From Mauremys mutica (Eukaryota > Chordata > Testudines > Geoemydidae), in NCBI RefSeq assembly GCF_020497125.1, contig NC_059082.1:19023965-19087964 (forward strand): 64,000 nt of DNA. Direction: 5' to 3'. The notes under the pieces are model-generated. The model made no database searches, was not told the origin of the DNA, and was given only the letters and a program-made list of their open reading frames with translations. Positions within the stretch are counted from its first letter, which is position 1; every line of letters starts with the position of its first letter. The position numbers and the translations under genes were made by a program. Positions 39,201-45,719 of the stretch are shown one piece after another.

Positions 39201-41860
39201 CTGGCCACTAACTGACAGAGACAAAGAAAAACTCCAGCTGTGGACAGGTTATTGTATGGAAATTCCTATAATTATGTTTTTTAAAAATGAATATATTATT
39301 CACAATTCTTGCCAACAGTCTTTTGGCAAGATTGTTGGAGGGGCACATTAGAGGATGGATTCTGAAACTATATTTATTATAAATACTTAAAAGCCTTTTT
39401 TTTTTTTTAAGTTAAATTAGTAATTTCCCAATTTGATGCACACTTGATTAAATATAAAACAAATGCAGACTCATAAAATAGTCAGGCACTATATGAATTT
39501 GTCCACAATAAAGGAAATATGTAACATTTCTTTTCCATGTTCCAGATAAAGATCTAGAATTTAAAAAAATTATATCTAGAAGGTGACTAATGAAAGAAAA
39601 GGTGTCATTTCTTGTTTCAGTTAGGTGTTGCCAGAAGAAAGTAATTGACCGGCAACTAAGGAAAATTATGCCATAATTTAAAGCTGGTCATCTTGACTTC
39701 TTGAAAGAGGCACTTAGCTTAACATCAGGAATGAATTAATAGAGCAAAAGGAGTCGGCAAGCCCTGTTGTAGGTTTTAGATTTCTTTTTGTTTTGTATTT
39801 GTTATCTGCCAGGTATAGACTTAAGCAATATTAATAAGCAAGAGAGAGGTAGAAAAAGAGAGGCTTGCAATTTGATGCATGCCATGTATATAGGAAGTAC
39901 GCTAATAGCTTGTATTTCTCTATGATCTTCTTTGAAAGGCATTAACCATCTCCTATAGCAAACGAGACCTTCGGATAAAAGGAGAAAAAAGCAAGAGGTG
40001 CTCCTGTGTAGTTGTTTCAGAGTGCTAGGTCTGTCTGGTTTGAATGGCAAAAATTCTTATTAAGAGCAACCCATTTTATCAAGCTCCAAGAGTGAACATC
40101 TGCTCACAAAGCAAAGTGTGAAAATAGTGAGAGCTTGTTAGTATTTTAAATGTACAGTCCTTTAGTTACTAGATAAAGTTGACAGATTTTGAAGAGTTAT
40201 TTAATGATTTATAATAAGCAAAAGAAATGCCAATCTTTACCTCTTAAACTAAGCCCATTCATCTAAAAATATAAACTGCTGGCAATGAAAAGTCATGATA
40301 TTGATCATCTTACTTCAAATGGAGACAGGAGCGAGTCTGAGCAGCAAGAACTAGAGGCTTTCACATTAGCCCCTTCCATTATCAGAACTTTCTTGTGTAT
40401 AAATGAGAGGTATAAATAAATATGGGGTTATAAAGCTTCAGTGCTAATTTTTCATAAGTAGTAATCTTTTTTCTAAAAAAGTGATCACTTCTTCTTCAAC
40501 ACTTCTACTACATTGTTTTGCTAAACAGTCCCAACACTGCTACCACCATTTAACTTCCATTAGCAGTAGTCATAGTTTCATTGTTAATGTACACAGGCTC
40601 TAGGTGACAGCCAGTGTTTTACGCATGTTGCATAATCCTACTAAGAGCATATCAATACAACACTGTACTTAAAACATCAGCTATACTAACCTGCCCGCTG
40701 TGGAGCTGATAAGTAGCAACAATAGGTATGTTTATAAAAAGTTTCCTCCTGTGGGCAGAGGCCAATCAGCACTGACCTATCGATAGACTGGACCTCAAAA
40801 GAGCCAGTTTGAAGTTAGGAAGCATCTGAAAGTTTATATATTTATCTGACATTTTTCTGACCTTTAGTCTGCAGAGTTGGACTGGAAATACCCTGACAAT
40901 CCAGGCCCAGCTAGAAATACTACCAGGATGGCCTCTGTCGTAATGTTTAAAGCAGTTTTACTTCTGATCCTGGATAGGAACTGGAAAACCCAAAAGAGCC
41001 AATCCATCTTTTTCAGACAGACATTTCAGATCTTCAACAAAACAAGCTATGATTGAGTTTGGTTCTGAAAGTGAGCAGCGTTCCCAACAAGGGAGAAAGT
41101 GACTGGTTCTCATCACAACCAGAAATACAGAAAGACACCTTTTGCACACAGCAGAATTGACACAGAGTCATATTAGCTCACACAAGCAGTCTTTCACCCA
41201 AACCCATTCACACCAGCCCACATGACTAGGACCCATGTCCACTACCACCTTGTCACCCTACTCCACAGTCTTGCCATTGTGACCCACAGCTCACACTGCA
41301 CAGTCCAGGACCTTGAACTCAACCACCCGCCACATGATGCCAACCAACCTCTCCTCAACATGACATCATGCCACACCCCTCCCCCAGGTCTATCACCCCC
41401 CTCCACCCCAACACTGCATCCTCCCCCCCAGCTCCAGTTCTCCCCCCCAGCCCTCGCACCCCCCTCCGCTCTTCCCTCACCCCCCCCCCCGCCAGCTTCG
41501 CTCCACAACCCCCCGCCAGCCCTCACCCCCCCCACAACTCCAGCTCTCTCCCAGAGTCCTCCCCCCACAGCCCCCTGCCGACTCTCGCCCCCCCCTTTCC
41601 CACATCCCCTGCCAGCCCTTGCCCCCCCCCCAACTCCAGCCCCCCGCCCCTTCCCTGCCACTACACCGGCCCTCGCCTCCCCCTACAGCTCCAGTTCTCT
41701 CCCACAGCGCCCTGGCGGCCCCCGCTCCCCAGCCTCCGCGCCGGCCCCGCCGACTGCCCTCCCCGCGGTCACCGGGGCCGGCGTCGGCCGCACGGCAGCC
41801 CCTTACCCGCGGGAGCAGCAGGGCCCAGAGAGCGGCCCACAGCAGCCAGGGGCGCCTCAT
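6202..41860 (-). CDS. SPPL2A: SPPL2A, signal peptide peptidase-like 2A (16 coding exons, whole gene)
   Basis: Intramembrane aspartyl protease of the SPP/presenilin class that cleaves type II membrane stubs (CD74, TNF and Fas ligand in mammals) in late endosomes and lysosomes. Coding exons: 41807-41860, 36331-36450, 32591-32776, 31751-31840, 24400-24533, 20828-20979, 15193-15289, 14113-14214, 12461-12542, 12065-12139, 10898-10954, 10652-10705, 10123-10222, 8750-8827, 7102-7262, 6202-6252. All have GT/AG borders and joining phases, giving 530 codons (512 without exon 12; human is 520 as I recall). Visible parts: signal peptide (1-22), PA domain (about 60-150) with several N-x-S/T sites, nine-helix protease core, YD (D352), GFGD (D430), QPAL (480-483) and a tail YQNM (513-516) that fits a YXXphi lysosomal sorting signal. 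No frameshift or stop was seen. Identity is from recall of the family, without a database search. The last exon is the least certain. Confidence 0.95.
7102..7262 (-). CDS. SPPL2A: SPPL2A exon 15: PAL motif, helix 9 and start of cytosolic tail
   Basis: It contains MKMGQPALLYLVPCTLITSS followed by WRRKEMKKFWQGSSYQ. QPAL is the conserved PAL motif that packs near the active site. Acceptor TTTAATAG, donor CAG/GTAAAT. Without splicing, the frame stays open another 19 codons to a stop near 7043, a possible read-through tail. Confidence 0.96.
7336..8489 (+). mobile_element. CR1 LINE, 5'-truncated, in SPPL2A intron 14
   Basis: The end carries the CR1 3' signature (GGACTGGACTCAATGACCTC, then TCTATGAATCTATA). 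It sits antisense to SPPL2A between exons 15 and 14. It encodes the last part of the reverse transcriptase and its C-terminal region (next entry). Confidence 0.92.
7343..8401 (+). pseudogene. CR1 reverse transcriptase fragment, 352 open codons
   Basis: Carries VYLDFSKAFDTV (RT motif A region), KFADDTKLGG (catalytic FADD box), LGVIVDHKLNMS and the C-terminal CR1 block ending KSRLDKCLSGMV. The N-terminal RT and endonuclease parts are missing. Compared with the copy at 22.5-24.2 kb, about 20 codons between SGV and GIESTL are gone, and TAGAAAGTACGCTT is doubled at the junction (7560-7573, 7578-7591). It stays open but cannot be a full enzyme. Confidence 0.9.
8750..8827 (-). CDS. SPPL2A: SPPL2A exon 14: helix 8
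   Basis: It reads GLLVAYCRRFDIQTRSSSIY, then YVSCTI. AYCRRFD-QT is conserved in SPPL2 proteins. Acceptor TCTTTAG, donor GTAAAT, phase consistent with both neighbours. Confidence 0.95.
   Translation of the reverse strand, partial: VSWLPIVEDLIFRQDRLLYIMFPAP
9004..9266. mobile_element. Short palindromic repeat (MITE-like) in intron 13
   Basis: The ends are inverted: GGCCAGGTCTATACT at the left, AGTGTAGACATGACT at the right. The interior contains GTGAAAAATCCACACC and CGACCTAA-type blocks. A partial relative is at 21655-21860. I recognise this as a family common in turtle DNA, from memory only. Confidence 0.6.
9380..9590 (+). mobile_element. MIR-like SINE
   Basis: Contains TTTTACAGATGAGAAAGTCA, then GAGGTTAAGTGATTTGCCCA-AGGTC and a GGCGGAGCCAGG block, the typical MIR core and tail. 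It lies in SPPL2A intron 13. Confidence 0.7.
10123..10222 (-). CDS. SPPL2A: SPPL2A exon 13: catalytic GxGD motif (helix 7)
   Basis: It begins LPVVIRVPRLEYSAL and contains PFSLLGFGDIIVPG, where the aspartate (residue 430 here) is the second catalytic residue. Acceptor TTTTACAG, donor CCAG/GTAAAG, ending one base into a glycine codon. Confidence 0.97.
10652..10705 (-). CDS. SPPL2A: SPPL2A exon 12: probable extra (cassette) exon
   Basis: Eighteen codons: NDGNLVEGPAEPSAPHEK. The acceptor GATCCTAG and donor AAA/GTAAGG flank an open 54-base stretch in phase 0 on both sides, so it can be included or skipped without changing the frame. The spacing of the two catalytic aspartates in the human 520-residue protein leaves no room for it. 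Its N-start, central VE and EK end resemble exon 11 just upstream, suggesting tandem exon duplication. Expression was not tested. Confidence 0.72.
10898..10954 (-). CDS. SPPL2A: SPPL2A exon 11: loop between the catalytic helices
   Basis: Nineteen codons: NGESIMVEVAAGPFGNSEK. SIMVE-A-GP is conserved in SPPL2A and SPPL2B. Acceptor ATTTCAG, donor GTATGA, phase 0 on both sides. Confidence 0.95.
11738..11758. repeat. (CTA)7 microsatellite
   Basis: Seven CTA units, in SPPL2A intron 10. Confidence 0.95.
12065..12139 (-). CDS. SPPL2A: SPPL2A exon 10: catalytic YD motif (helix 6)
   Basis: Twenty-five codons: SCVILLGLLLLYDVFFVFIT, then PFITK. The YD motif puts the first catalytic aspartate at residue 352. 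Acceptor GCCAG, donor AAG/GTAGGT, phase 0 on both sides. Confidence 0.97.
12461..12542 (-). CDS. SPPL2A: SPPL2A exon 9: helix 5
   Basis: It reads WAWILQDILGVAFCLNFIKT, then LKMPNFK, the conserved helix before the first catalytic aspartate. Acceptor TTTGTAG, donor AAG/GTACAG. It ends in phase 0. Confidence 0.96.
12543..14112 (-). other. SPPL2A intron 8, no feature seen
   Basis: Unique-looking AT-rich intron sequence. No repeat, RNA gene or extra exon was recognised. Confidence 0.5.
14113..14214 (-). CDS. SPPL2A: SPPL2A exon 8: helix 4 and FRNED loop
   Basis: It reads RISCCNKSIEVRLIFLAGFC, then IATAVVWAVFRNEDR. VVWAVFRNEDR is strongly conserved in SPPL2 proteins. Acceptor TTTTGTAG, donor GTATGT. 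Phase is consistent with exons 7 and 9. Confidence 0.96.
15193..15289 (-). CDS. SPPL2A: SPPL2A exon 7: helix 3 region
   Basis: It reads VYVIISVFCLASAMSLYNCL, then SALIRKISFGQC. The segment CxASAMSLYNCL is a hallmark of SPPL2A. Acceptor CTTCTAG, donor GTATTG (slightly weak), ending two bases into an arginine codon. Confidence 0.95.
15731..16062. mobile_element. Non-autonomous hAT element in intron 6
   Basis: Flanked by GGGCTGAG (15723-15730) and GAGCTGAG (16063-16070), an 8-bp target duplication with one mismatch. The ends CATAGGCACC and AGTGCCTCT are loosely inverted. The interior is G-rich with AGGGCAGG-type repeats. Short ORFs in it are not genes. Confidence 0.65.
16520..17490 (+). mobile_element. 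Probable solo LTR of an old endogenous retrovirus-like element
   Basis: About 0.97 kb of a repeat-like block ending in a GAGCATCACA segment, with CTTATTATC and pyrimidine-rich stretches typical of LTR R-U5 parts. No internal gene is present and clear target duplications were not found. The call rests on resemblance to reptile LTRs and is tentative. Confidence 0.35.
18430..18545 (+). mobile_element. MIR-like SINE fragment
   Basis: Contains TGGTACCATCCCCATTTTGC and GGGAACTGAGGCAC, the MIR core signature, cut short after GTCCAGCAAGG. Confidence 0.55.
18590..19375 (+). mobile_element. Probable solo LTR (ERV-like)
   Basis: Has a TATATATATTT stretch near 18890, an AATAAA signal near 18956, and a block with TGTGATTCATGAGTGGCTCT and GTGCTGAGTGATAATAGC that I recognise as a turtle LTR family. 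It ends near GATCCCATCACTCC. There is no internal region. The edges are approximate. Confidence 0.4.
20005..20095 (+). mobile_element. MIR-like SINE fragment (3' part)
   Basis: GTGGCAGAGGCAAGAATA followed by a CTTCATCACTAGACCAT block fits the distal MIR segment. Weak match. Confidence 0.35.
20454..20612. repeat. T-rich tract and (GA)11 microsatellite
   Basis: A T-rich run with two C interruptions (20454-20489) and, 100 bases on, eleven GA units (20591-20612), both within 400 bases of SPPL2A exon 6 on its downstream side. Confidence 0.9.
20828..20979 (-). CDS. SPPL2A: SPPL2A exon 6: cytosolic charged loop and helix 2
   Basis: It encodes LEDLKAVTSPEDRETRRKKE followed by a strongly hydrophobic stretch (TVIIFVVICCAMLLLLYFFY) and KWL. 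The acceptor CTATACAG and donor GTAAGAA keep the frame, leaving one base of a valine codon. Confidence 0.95.
21655..21860. mobile_element. Partial copy of the 9.0-kb MITE-like family
   Basis: Shares AAAAATCCACACCCCCGAGC, TGTAGCGCTCAGTGTAGACG and related blocks with the repeat at 9004-9266, but in rearranged order. Confidence 0.5.
22560..23249 (-). pseudogene. CR1 reverse transcriptase, central part
   Basis: About 230 open codons with RT motif A (YLDFSKAFDTV), PLGSVLG-type motif B, FINDLDIGIESTLIKFADDT (FADD catalytic box) and LGVIVDHKLNMSQQ. It lacks the endonuclease and the C-terminal block. It ends by truncation inside NRCVVTRHEKS. Confidence 0.9.
23250..23977 (+). mobile_element. Solo LTR (728 bp) inserted in the CR1
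   Basis: Starts TGTAATAAGATG and ends GCTACAGACAACA (TG...CA), flanked by the 5-bp duplication GCTGG (23245-23249, 23978-23982). Removing it restores the CR1 order CCATGCTGG/CTATTCCC. A TATA-like CTATAAAAG lies near 23643 and an AATAAA signal near 23797, both in plus orientation. No retroviral gene remains, which fits recombination between two LTRs. Confidence 0.85.
24172..24350. mobile_element. Interspersed repeat fragment (unclassified)
   Basis: Begins CATTCATAGAGATTATAAAA, then CCAGAAGGGAGCACCGTGAT, continues with CATAACACAGGCCACAGAAC and TTAGGAAAACATCCAATCTT. I recognise this as a common turtle repeat, but the family is uncertain. It ends only about 50 bases from SPPL2A exon 5. Confidence 0.5.
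24400..24533 (-). CDS. SPPL2A: SPPL2A exon 5: last lumenal residues and transmembrane helix 1
   Basis: It starts ALGARINVSLYSPSLPEFDY and runs into the hydrophobic helix MVVIFLIAVLTVALGGYWSG, nearly identical to the mammalian protein. Acceptor TTTTTCAG. The donor GTAAGT leaves two bases (CT) of a leucine codon, which exon 6 completes. Confidence 0.96.
24690..29570 (+). mobile_element. Degraded LTR-like retroelement with two direct repeats
   Basis: A block at about 24920-25260 recurs in the same direction at about 28720-29560: shared stretches include CAGATACCCAGCTGCTGAAG, TTTTCTGTGTAACG, CAGGTGCTGAGCTA and GGGATAATCACAGTGAATT. A second, weaker pair is 24760-24920 versus 27440-27600. The first copy lacks an internal part of the second, and the second is split by a hAT element. 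The 3.4 kb between them has only short ORFs and no recognisable gag or pol motif, so it is either non-autonomous or very old. It fills most of SPPL2A intron 4. Confidence 0.6.
28876..29102. mobile_element. Palindromic hAT MITE (227 bp)
   Basis: Exact 8-bp target duplication ATGTAAAG (28868-28875 and 29103-29110). Inverted ends TAGTGTTTTCCAAACTTGGG and CCCAAGTTTGGAAAACACTG. It is an internally deleted relative of the element at 53878-54210. It is nested in the LTR-like repeat. Confidence 0.9.
30038..30935 (+). mobile_element. Tigger-like (pogo/mariner) non-autonomous element, 898 bp
   Basis: Starts CAGTAACTCCTCACTTAACG and ends with the inverted form ATGAGGAGTTACTG, flanked by TA on both sides. 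The terminal ATGTTCCTGAAAAATGCAAC block resembles Tigger ends. No transposase is present. A second copy is at 46823-47670. Confidence 0.85.
31751..31840 (-). CDS. SPPL2A: SPPL2A exon 4: end of PA domain
   Basis: Thirty codons reading SSPSGNKTDVQN, then VTIPIALVRYNDIMDMQQ, with sequons NKT and NVT. The human exon is also about 30 codons and ends in a similar D-x-x-Q segment. Acceptor TTTTAG, donor CAG/GTAAGT, phase 0. Confidence 0.93.
32591..32776 (-). CDS. SPPL2A: SPPL2A exon 3: protease-associated (PA) domain
   Basis: Sixty-two codons from VSSSLENLTS to ASKSGL. It carries the PA-domain pattern KDKAVVVMRGNCSFVDKAR-AQ-HGA and two N-glycosylation sequons (NLT, NCS). The domain faces the lumen and is thought to help substrate or partner binding. 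Acceptor TTTTTGTAG, donor GTAAGT, both phase 0. Confidence 0.95.
34310..36290 (-). mobile_element. CR1 LINE fragment (about 2 kb) in intron 2
   Basis: From the 3' UTR-like AAGAACGGCCATACTGGGTC block at the left to upstream RT sequence at the right, decayed by frameshifts. Readable parts on the minus strand include TDLGVIVDSSLKTSAH, AVKKANRILETIRKG and PHLEYCMQIWLPHLKKDI. Same direction as SPPL2A. Its right edge lies about 40 bases from the exon 2 donor. Confidence 0.85.
36331..36450 (-). CDS. SPPL2A: SPPL2A exon 2: end of signal peptide, start of lumenal domain
   Basis: Forty codons beginning VNAQEGILHASGNG, matching the family pattern AQE-ILHASGNG after signal cleavage, then a KDYC segment. 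The acceptor TATAG is followed by GTAAATGCACAG. A second possible acceptor (CACAG) 12 bases on would drop VNAQ in frame. The donor is GTAAGT. Phase 0 at both ends. A CR1 fragment ends only about 40 bases beyond the donor. Confidence 0.9.
37165..39012 (-). mobile_element. Second hAT element related to the one at the left edge
   Basis: On the minus strand, about 37200-37720 matches 1240-1830 closely (shared GTGACTTCATAAATATCTGC, CCTTTGGTAAATGAAATAAC and ATGAAACCTACATCTATCTC). The other end is the TTATCCACCCTG terminus near 39001-39012. No transposase is left, so this is an internally deleted form. It is interrupted by another hAT element (37897-38672). The left edge is approximate. Confidence 0.75.
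37897..38672. mobile_element. Non-autonomous hAT element (776 bp), nested
   Basis: Exact 8-bp duplication TTCTAGAC (37889-37896, 38673-38680). Inverted ends CAGGGGTGGGCAAACT and AGTTTGCTCACCCCTC. The interior is GC-rich with CTGGGGCACAGGGTC-type blocks and a C-rich CCTGCACCCC stretch. ORFs in it (up to 172 codons) are not genes. Confidence 0.93.
39013..41375 (-). other. Distal part of SPPL2A intron 1, no feature seen
   Basis: Mostly unique-looking AT-rich sequence with no recognised repeat or exon up to the C-rich block at 41380. Confidence 0.45.
41380..41700. repeat. C-rich imperfect repeat in the first part of intron 1
   Basis: About 320 bases almost free of G on the plus strand, with many runs of 6-12 C and loosely repeated blocks (CTCCAGTTCTC-like at about 41418, 41537 and 41687; CCAGCCCTCGCC-like several times). 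On the transcribed gene the RNA-like strand is G-rich. Long proline-rich ORFs here are compositional artefacts. Confidence 0.8.
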
Positions 41861-42135
41861 CCTGCTCAGCCTCCTCCGCCCGCCGGGGCAGCAGCCGGCC
41901 CCGGTTCGCCCTCCACCTGCGGCCTTCCCGGACCCGCCCAGGGACCCTGCACAGCGCCGCCAGCTGAGCCCGCCCCGAGCGCGGCACTTCCTCTTCAGCC
42001 GGCTGGGTAGGCGGGGGCTGCCGCTGCCAGCGCGGACATGTGACAGCCCTTCCCCCGCTTCCGGGAGCCCTGGGCGGCCGCCTCCCCCGGCTCCTGGGCA
42101 GGTTCCCTCCCGCAGCCAATCCTCGTGTGGCCTCG
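41700..42135 (-). promoter_or_regulatory. SPPL2A: CpG-rich promoter region of SPPL2A
   Basis: A GC- and CpG-rich island covering exon 1 and its upstream flank. On the gene strand it shows two ETS-type sites (AGGAAGTG near 41985, CCGGAAGC near 42060) and an E-box-like GTCACATG near 42037-42044. No TATA box was seen. The transcription start was not located. Confidence 0.7.
41807..41860 (-). CDS. SPPL2A: SPPL2A exon 1: start codon and signal peptide
   Basis: Encodes MRRPWLLWAALWALLLPR (18 codons), a positively charged start followed by a leucine/alanine/tryptophan core. The ATG follows AGCAGG, so there is an A at -3. The donor GTAAGG follows in phase 0. The exon lies in a CpG-rich island, as expected for a widely expressed gene. 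Confidence 0.88.
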
Positions 42136-42139
42136 CTGC

Positions 42140-42340
42140 ATGTCGGGCCCCGCAGAGGATTCAGGGGGCCTGGGGCAAAGCAATTTCTGGGGCCCCTTCC
42201 ATTAAAACAAAATTGCAATACTAGGGAGTACTATATTCTCGAGGGGGCCCCTGCGGGGCTTGGGGCAAATTGCCCATTGCCCCCCCCCCCTTCTGGGTGG
42301 TCTGGCCTGAGCATGCCTTGCCCAGCAGGGGAGCGAGGCC
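42140..42340. mobile_element. GC-rich interspersed repeat upstream of SPPL2A
   Basis: Contains CCTGGGGCAAAGCAATTTCT, then GGGGCCCCTTCC, AAAACAAAATTGCAATACTA, and GGCCCCTGCGGGGCTTGGGG, then CAAATTGCCC. I recognise it as a turtle repeat from memory. It borders the CpG promoter. Confidence 0.45.
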
Positions 42341-42579
42341 CTGCATGGTCCTAGCCCTGCTGTGCCCCCCCCCCAACCCTGGATAACGAGGGTGGGGGTG
42401 ACGGGGTTGATCTTTGGTGAACCAGGGAAGAAGGGCAGGACTGTTGTCCCTATTGCCTTCCAGCAAAGGGTTTGGCTGCTGCATTGCATTCCTAAGGCCC
42501 TGGACAAGGCCAGGCCACTCATCCTGCAGCCAAGGTGGCCCCTTTGGGGCCCTCCCCCAATTGAGTGTTTCCCCCCTTC

Positions 42580-42682
42580 TAGGGTGACCAGCTGTCCCTA
42601 TTTTTGGGTCTCTTTCTCATATAGGCTCCTATTACCCCCCCTCCCCCATCCCAATTTTTCACACTTGCTGTCTGGTCACCCT
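42580..42682. mobile_element. Very short hAT MITE (103 bp)
   Basis: Perfect 12-bp inverted ends TAGGGTGACCAG / CTGGTCACCCTA, with an 8-bp duplication CCCCCTTC (42572-42579) / CTCCCTTC (42683-42690), one mismatch. Confidence 0.85.
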
Positions 42683-43229
42683 ACTCCCTTCTGACAACTG
42701 CAGCATCCCTCTGGAGGGTTGCTGCTGCAACATTAAACAAGGAGCCTGTGGCACATGCAAAGGGCTTGTGTGATGGCTTCAGTTTCTGTTGCCAAACAGG
42801 ACCCACTGCCTGTTGCTGAGCTTGCAGGTGACCTTCACTGCCCCCTCAAACACATATACACTCAGGCTGGGCTTTCTGTGCTACCTGCCACACTTTGCTC
42901 CCTTCTGGAGGCTCCTTCCTTTACTGCTGTCTCTATACTCTCCTCCTGTAATTAGGGAAACAGTTGATGTGCTTCCCACTCCACACCATAGCTCTGTCTC
43001 TCCCTGTTTGATGCTTTTCTTAAAGTCCCAGCACTCAAGTAAGAACATGACATTCTCAGCTTTAATTTTTAAAGTTTGTAACTCTATATCCCTACAAGGA
43101 TAATGGCATATTCCAGTAGTTTCTTCATGGGAGACTGATCTCCGTGTTTACTCCTTTTCCTGCCAAGGACAGAGCAGAAAGGGAAAGAGAAACTCTTTTC
43201 AAAGGCTTGGTCAGCAAGTGTTGCTGTAG

Positions 43230-43395
43230 AATCCCACCAAAACTCACAGGGGCTGTGAAAGAGGCGGGGTGCTGGAACAATTTGTATTGTGGGGATTCTG
43301 AGAGCCATTGAACCAAACTAAACCCCATATATAATGGAAACCACTTCAAGCCGGGGGTGCAGCAGTTCCCCTAGTTCCAGCACCTATGGAAAGAG
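43230..43395 (-). mobile_element. Interspersed repeat fragment
   Basis: On the minus strand it reads TAGGTGCTGGAACTAGGGGA, then GGTTTCCATTATATATGGGG and GTTCCAGCACCCC, a turtle repeat family recognised from memory. Class uncertain. Confidence 0.45.
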
Positions 43396-44814
43396 GGGAG
43401 GGAAAATAGTGAAACAACAGACAAAAAATTAAAAAGGGGATTAAATTACACTCAGCACAGCTGCGGGGCAGGAATGGCTAGAATTGCGAGGGTAGCGCAC
43501 TTGGTATGAAATCAATCAGTCCTTTGGCTCTTTGATGAAAATTGCTTTTACACTAGCCACTGGAGCGAGCCCACCAACTCTTTACACAGAGCTTTGGATC
43601 AGGGTTGCAATGGTTCCAGAGGAACACTAGTTTCCAACTCCAACTGCATATGAAATAGTGACCTAAAAATGACCTGCTCTGTTACCAATATTCCAAGCCA
43701 TCAAGCCCCTGATGTATAGCTCAGTGTGTGCTGCCTTTCCTTTGTGTCACCTGACAATTTCTGGATAATAAACCAGTAGCCTGTCTGTTACTCATTTTTA
43801 ATAGAACTGCTGTGAAACTCTTATTTATTCTTTATAAACCACTATAGTTGTATGGACCTAATCAAAACTGAAAACAAAAAGCCCAATCCTACAGGATGCT
43901 CAGCACCTGCCAAAGTGTGAGTCAAGGACACTTGGCACTTCTCAGCATCAGGCCCAAGATCCCTGCAATCTTTTCTGTTGAGCACATATAACTCTTCATT
44001 AAACCCTTTTCAAATGTGATTCATCATATGGTAATGGGAATGATGCCTGATGAGAACACTGGAAAAAAAACAGGGAAAACCATTGATATTATCAGCTTGT
44101 ATATTGGTTTCAATAAGGTGAAGTAACTGGGGAACAAACTTAACAAAATTATAAAACTACTGTATTCAGGAACAAACAATGGTCATGTTGTTTTATGGGG
44201 GCTGGGGGAGAGGGAAGAGGGCTTGTGTGCATGTGGTTTCCCCCTCATCGCATATGGTGGATTTAAAAACCAAATAGAAATAAAAATGTAGCATCGAGAG
44301 GCAATTCCCCACCCTATTGTTGCAAGTTTACAGTAAATCACATTTTGGCCCTAGGAATTTGAATAATCTTGAAATGTAATTCTGTAAATAATTACTATTT
44401 TGATCTACAGAAGTTCTTTTTACTTTGACTATGCCAAACAAGCATTTTTTCTCAGTAACATTCAGAACTTTGTTTCTGTGTCAGCAACAGATACACTGCA
44501 AGCAGTCCAGTCTCCCATTTTAGCATGCTTAAACAGTGAAAAGGAATGAGACACTGTGACAGACTGACAATATCCTGAACAAACCTTATGGAATTAAAAT
44601 AAACTGTACTGAATTGGGGTTAATACTGTTGGGGTACTTTGTATTAAAAATTCAGTTGTGCAGGTGGTGTGGCATTATATGTATCTTCTGTAGTAGGGAG
44701 GGTAATGAACTTCCTCCATTATCAGCCTTTGAAATCATTCCCCCTGGAAAAATATGGATGTATTACTTGTTCAAACTGGATTTTCTAGAGATCATGTGTT
44801 TCTAAAAGGTATAC

Positions 44815-44915
44815 TCTAGGAATTATTTTGGGGAAGTTCTAGGGCCTGTCTTATATAGGAAGTCAGACTAGATGATCACAATGGAACCTTCTGGCATTGG
44901 AATCTATGAATTTAT
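44815..44915 (+). mobile_element. CR1 3' end fragment
   Basis: GACTAGATGATCACAATGGA followed by ACCTTCTGGC and GAATCTATGAATTTA is the CR1 3' terminal signature. Confidence 0.65.
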
Positions 44916-45719
44916 TTTGTTGAAGAATCTGGGTGGTTTCCATTCACATATTTTTGCAGTGTGGTGTAGTGTTGAGTTCCTTACAAATGTCAGCTTTAAC
45001 AAGGGAGATATTTTCAGGTACCAAAACCCACTCCTGATAATTATGAGTACATTTCGGATCAGGTTCTGGCCTTAGTTACAGCAGTGTAAACCCAGAGTCA
45101 CCCTACTAATTTCATTTTAAATCCATATGGCTATTCCCATTCACACAACTGTTACTGAGATCAGAATCTCTGTCCTCTCTCTAGATAAGTAGAAAGATGA
45201 TCCCCTTTGTGCTGGCAGTAGATTAATATTTTTTAGGTCAGCCACTTGGATAGATACAGAAAAGCAATCCCAGAATTAAAGTAGAGCACATATATTCTTA
45301 ATAAACTATTGATTATGTATGTAAATGAAGACATTCCAGCATTACTTCACTTAGAGGAAAGTATGTTATTATTTTAACATTTTATGTGGAAATTAGCATT
45401 ACAGGGCATAACTTCAATGGGAGCTTTGCTTGAATAAGGAGTGGGCCTTTAGTAATAATCTACCCACACAACCTTCTTGCCTGTCCAGTATAGTTTTATA
45501 TAGAAGTATCATAGGTGAATTTAACATTAGTCAATGTAAAAAAAAAAAAATCTAGAAAAGCTTCTTGCTTACATTTTCATGAAAAGTATTTAAAATACAA
45601 TAGCCAAACCTTTTAGTAATTAGAATATTTGGAATACAGGTTTGAAGCCTGTAATTACTGTGACATTTCAGATAGGTGACTAGGAACATAGACTGCTTCC
45701 TTCTACCAGACAGAAGTTG

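Noticed and set aside
41222..42010. 262-codon proline-rich ORF on the plus strand, with overlapping ORFs on both strands
   Set aside because: It results from stop-poor C-rich sequence over the SPPL2A promoter and intron 1; no domain, and all frames are open.
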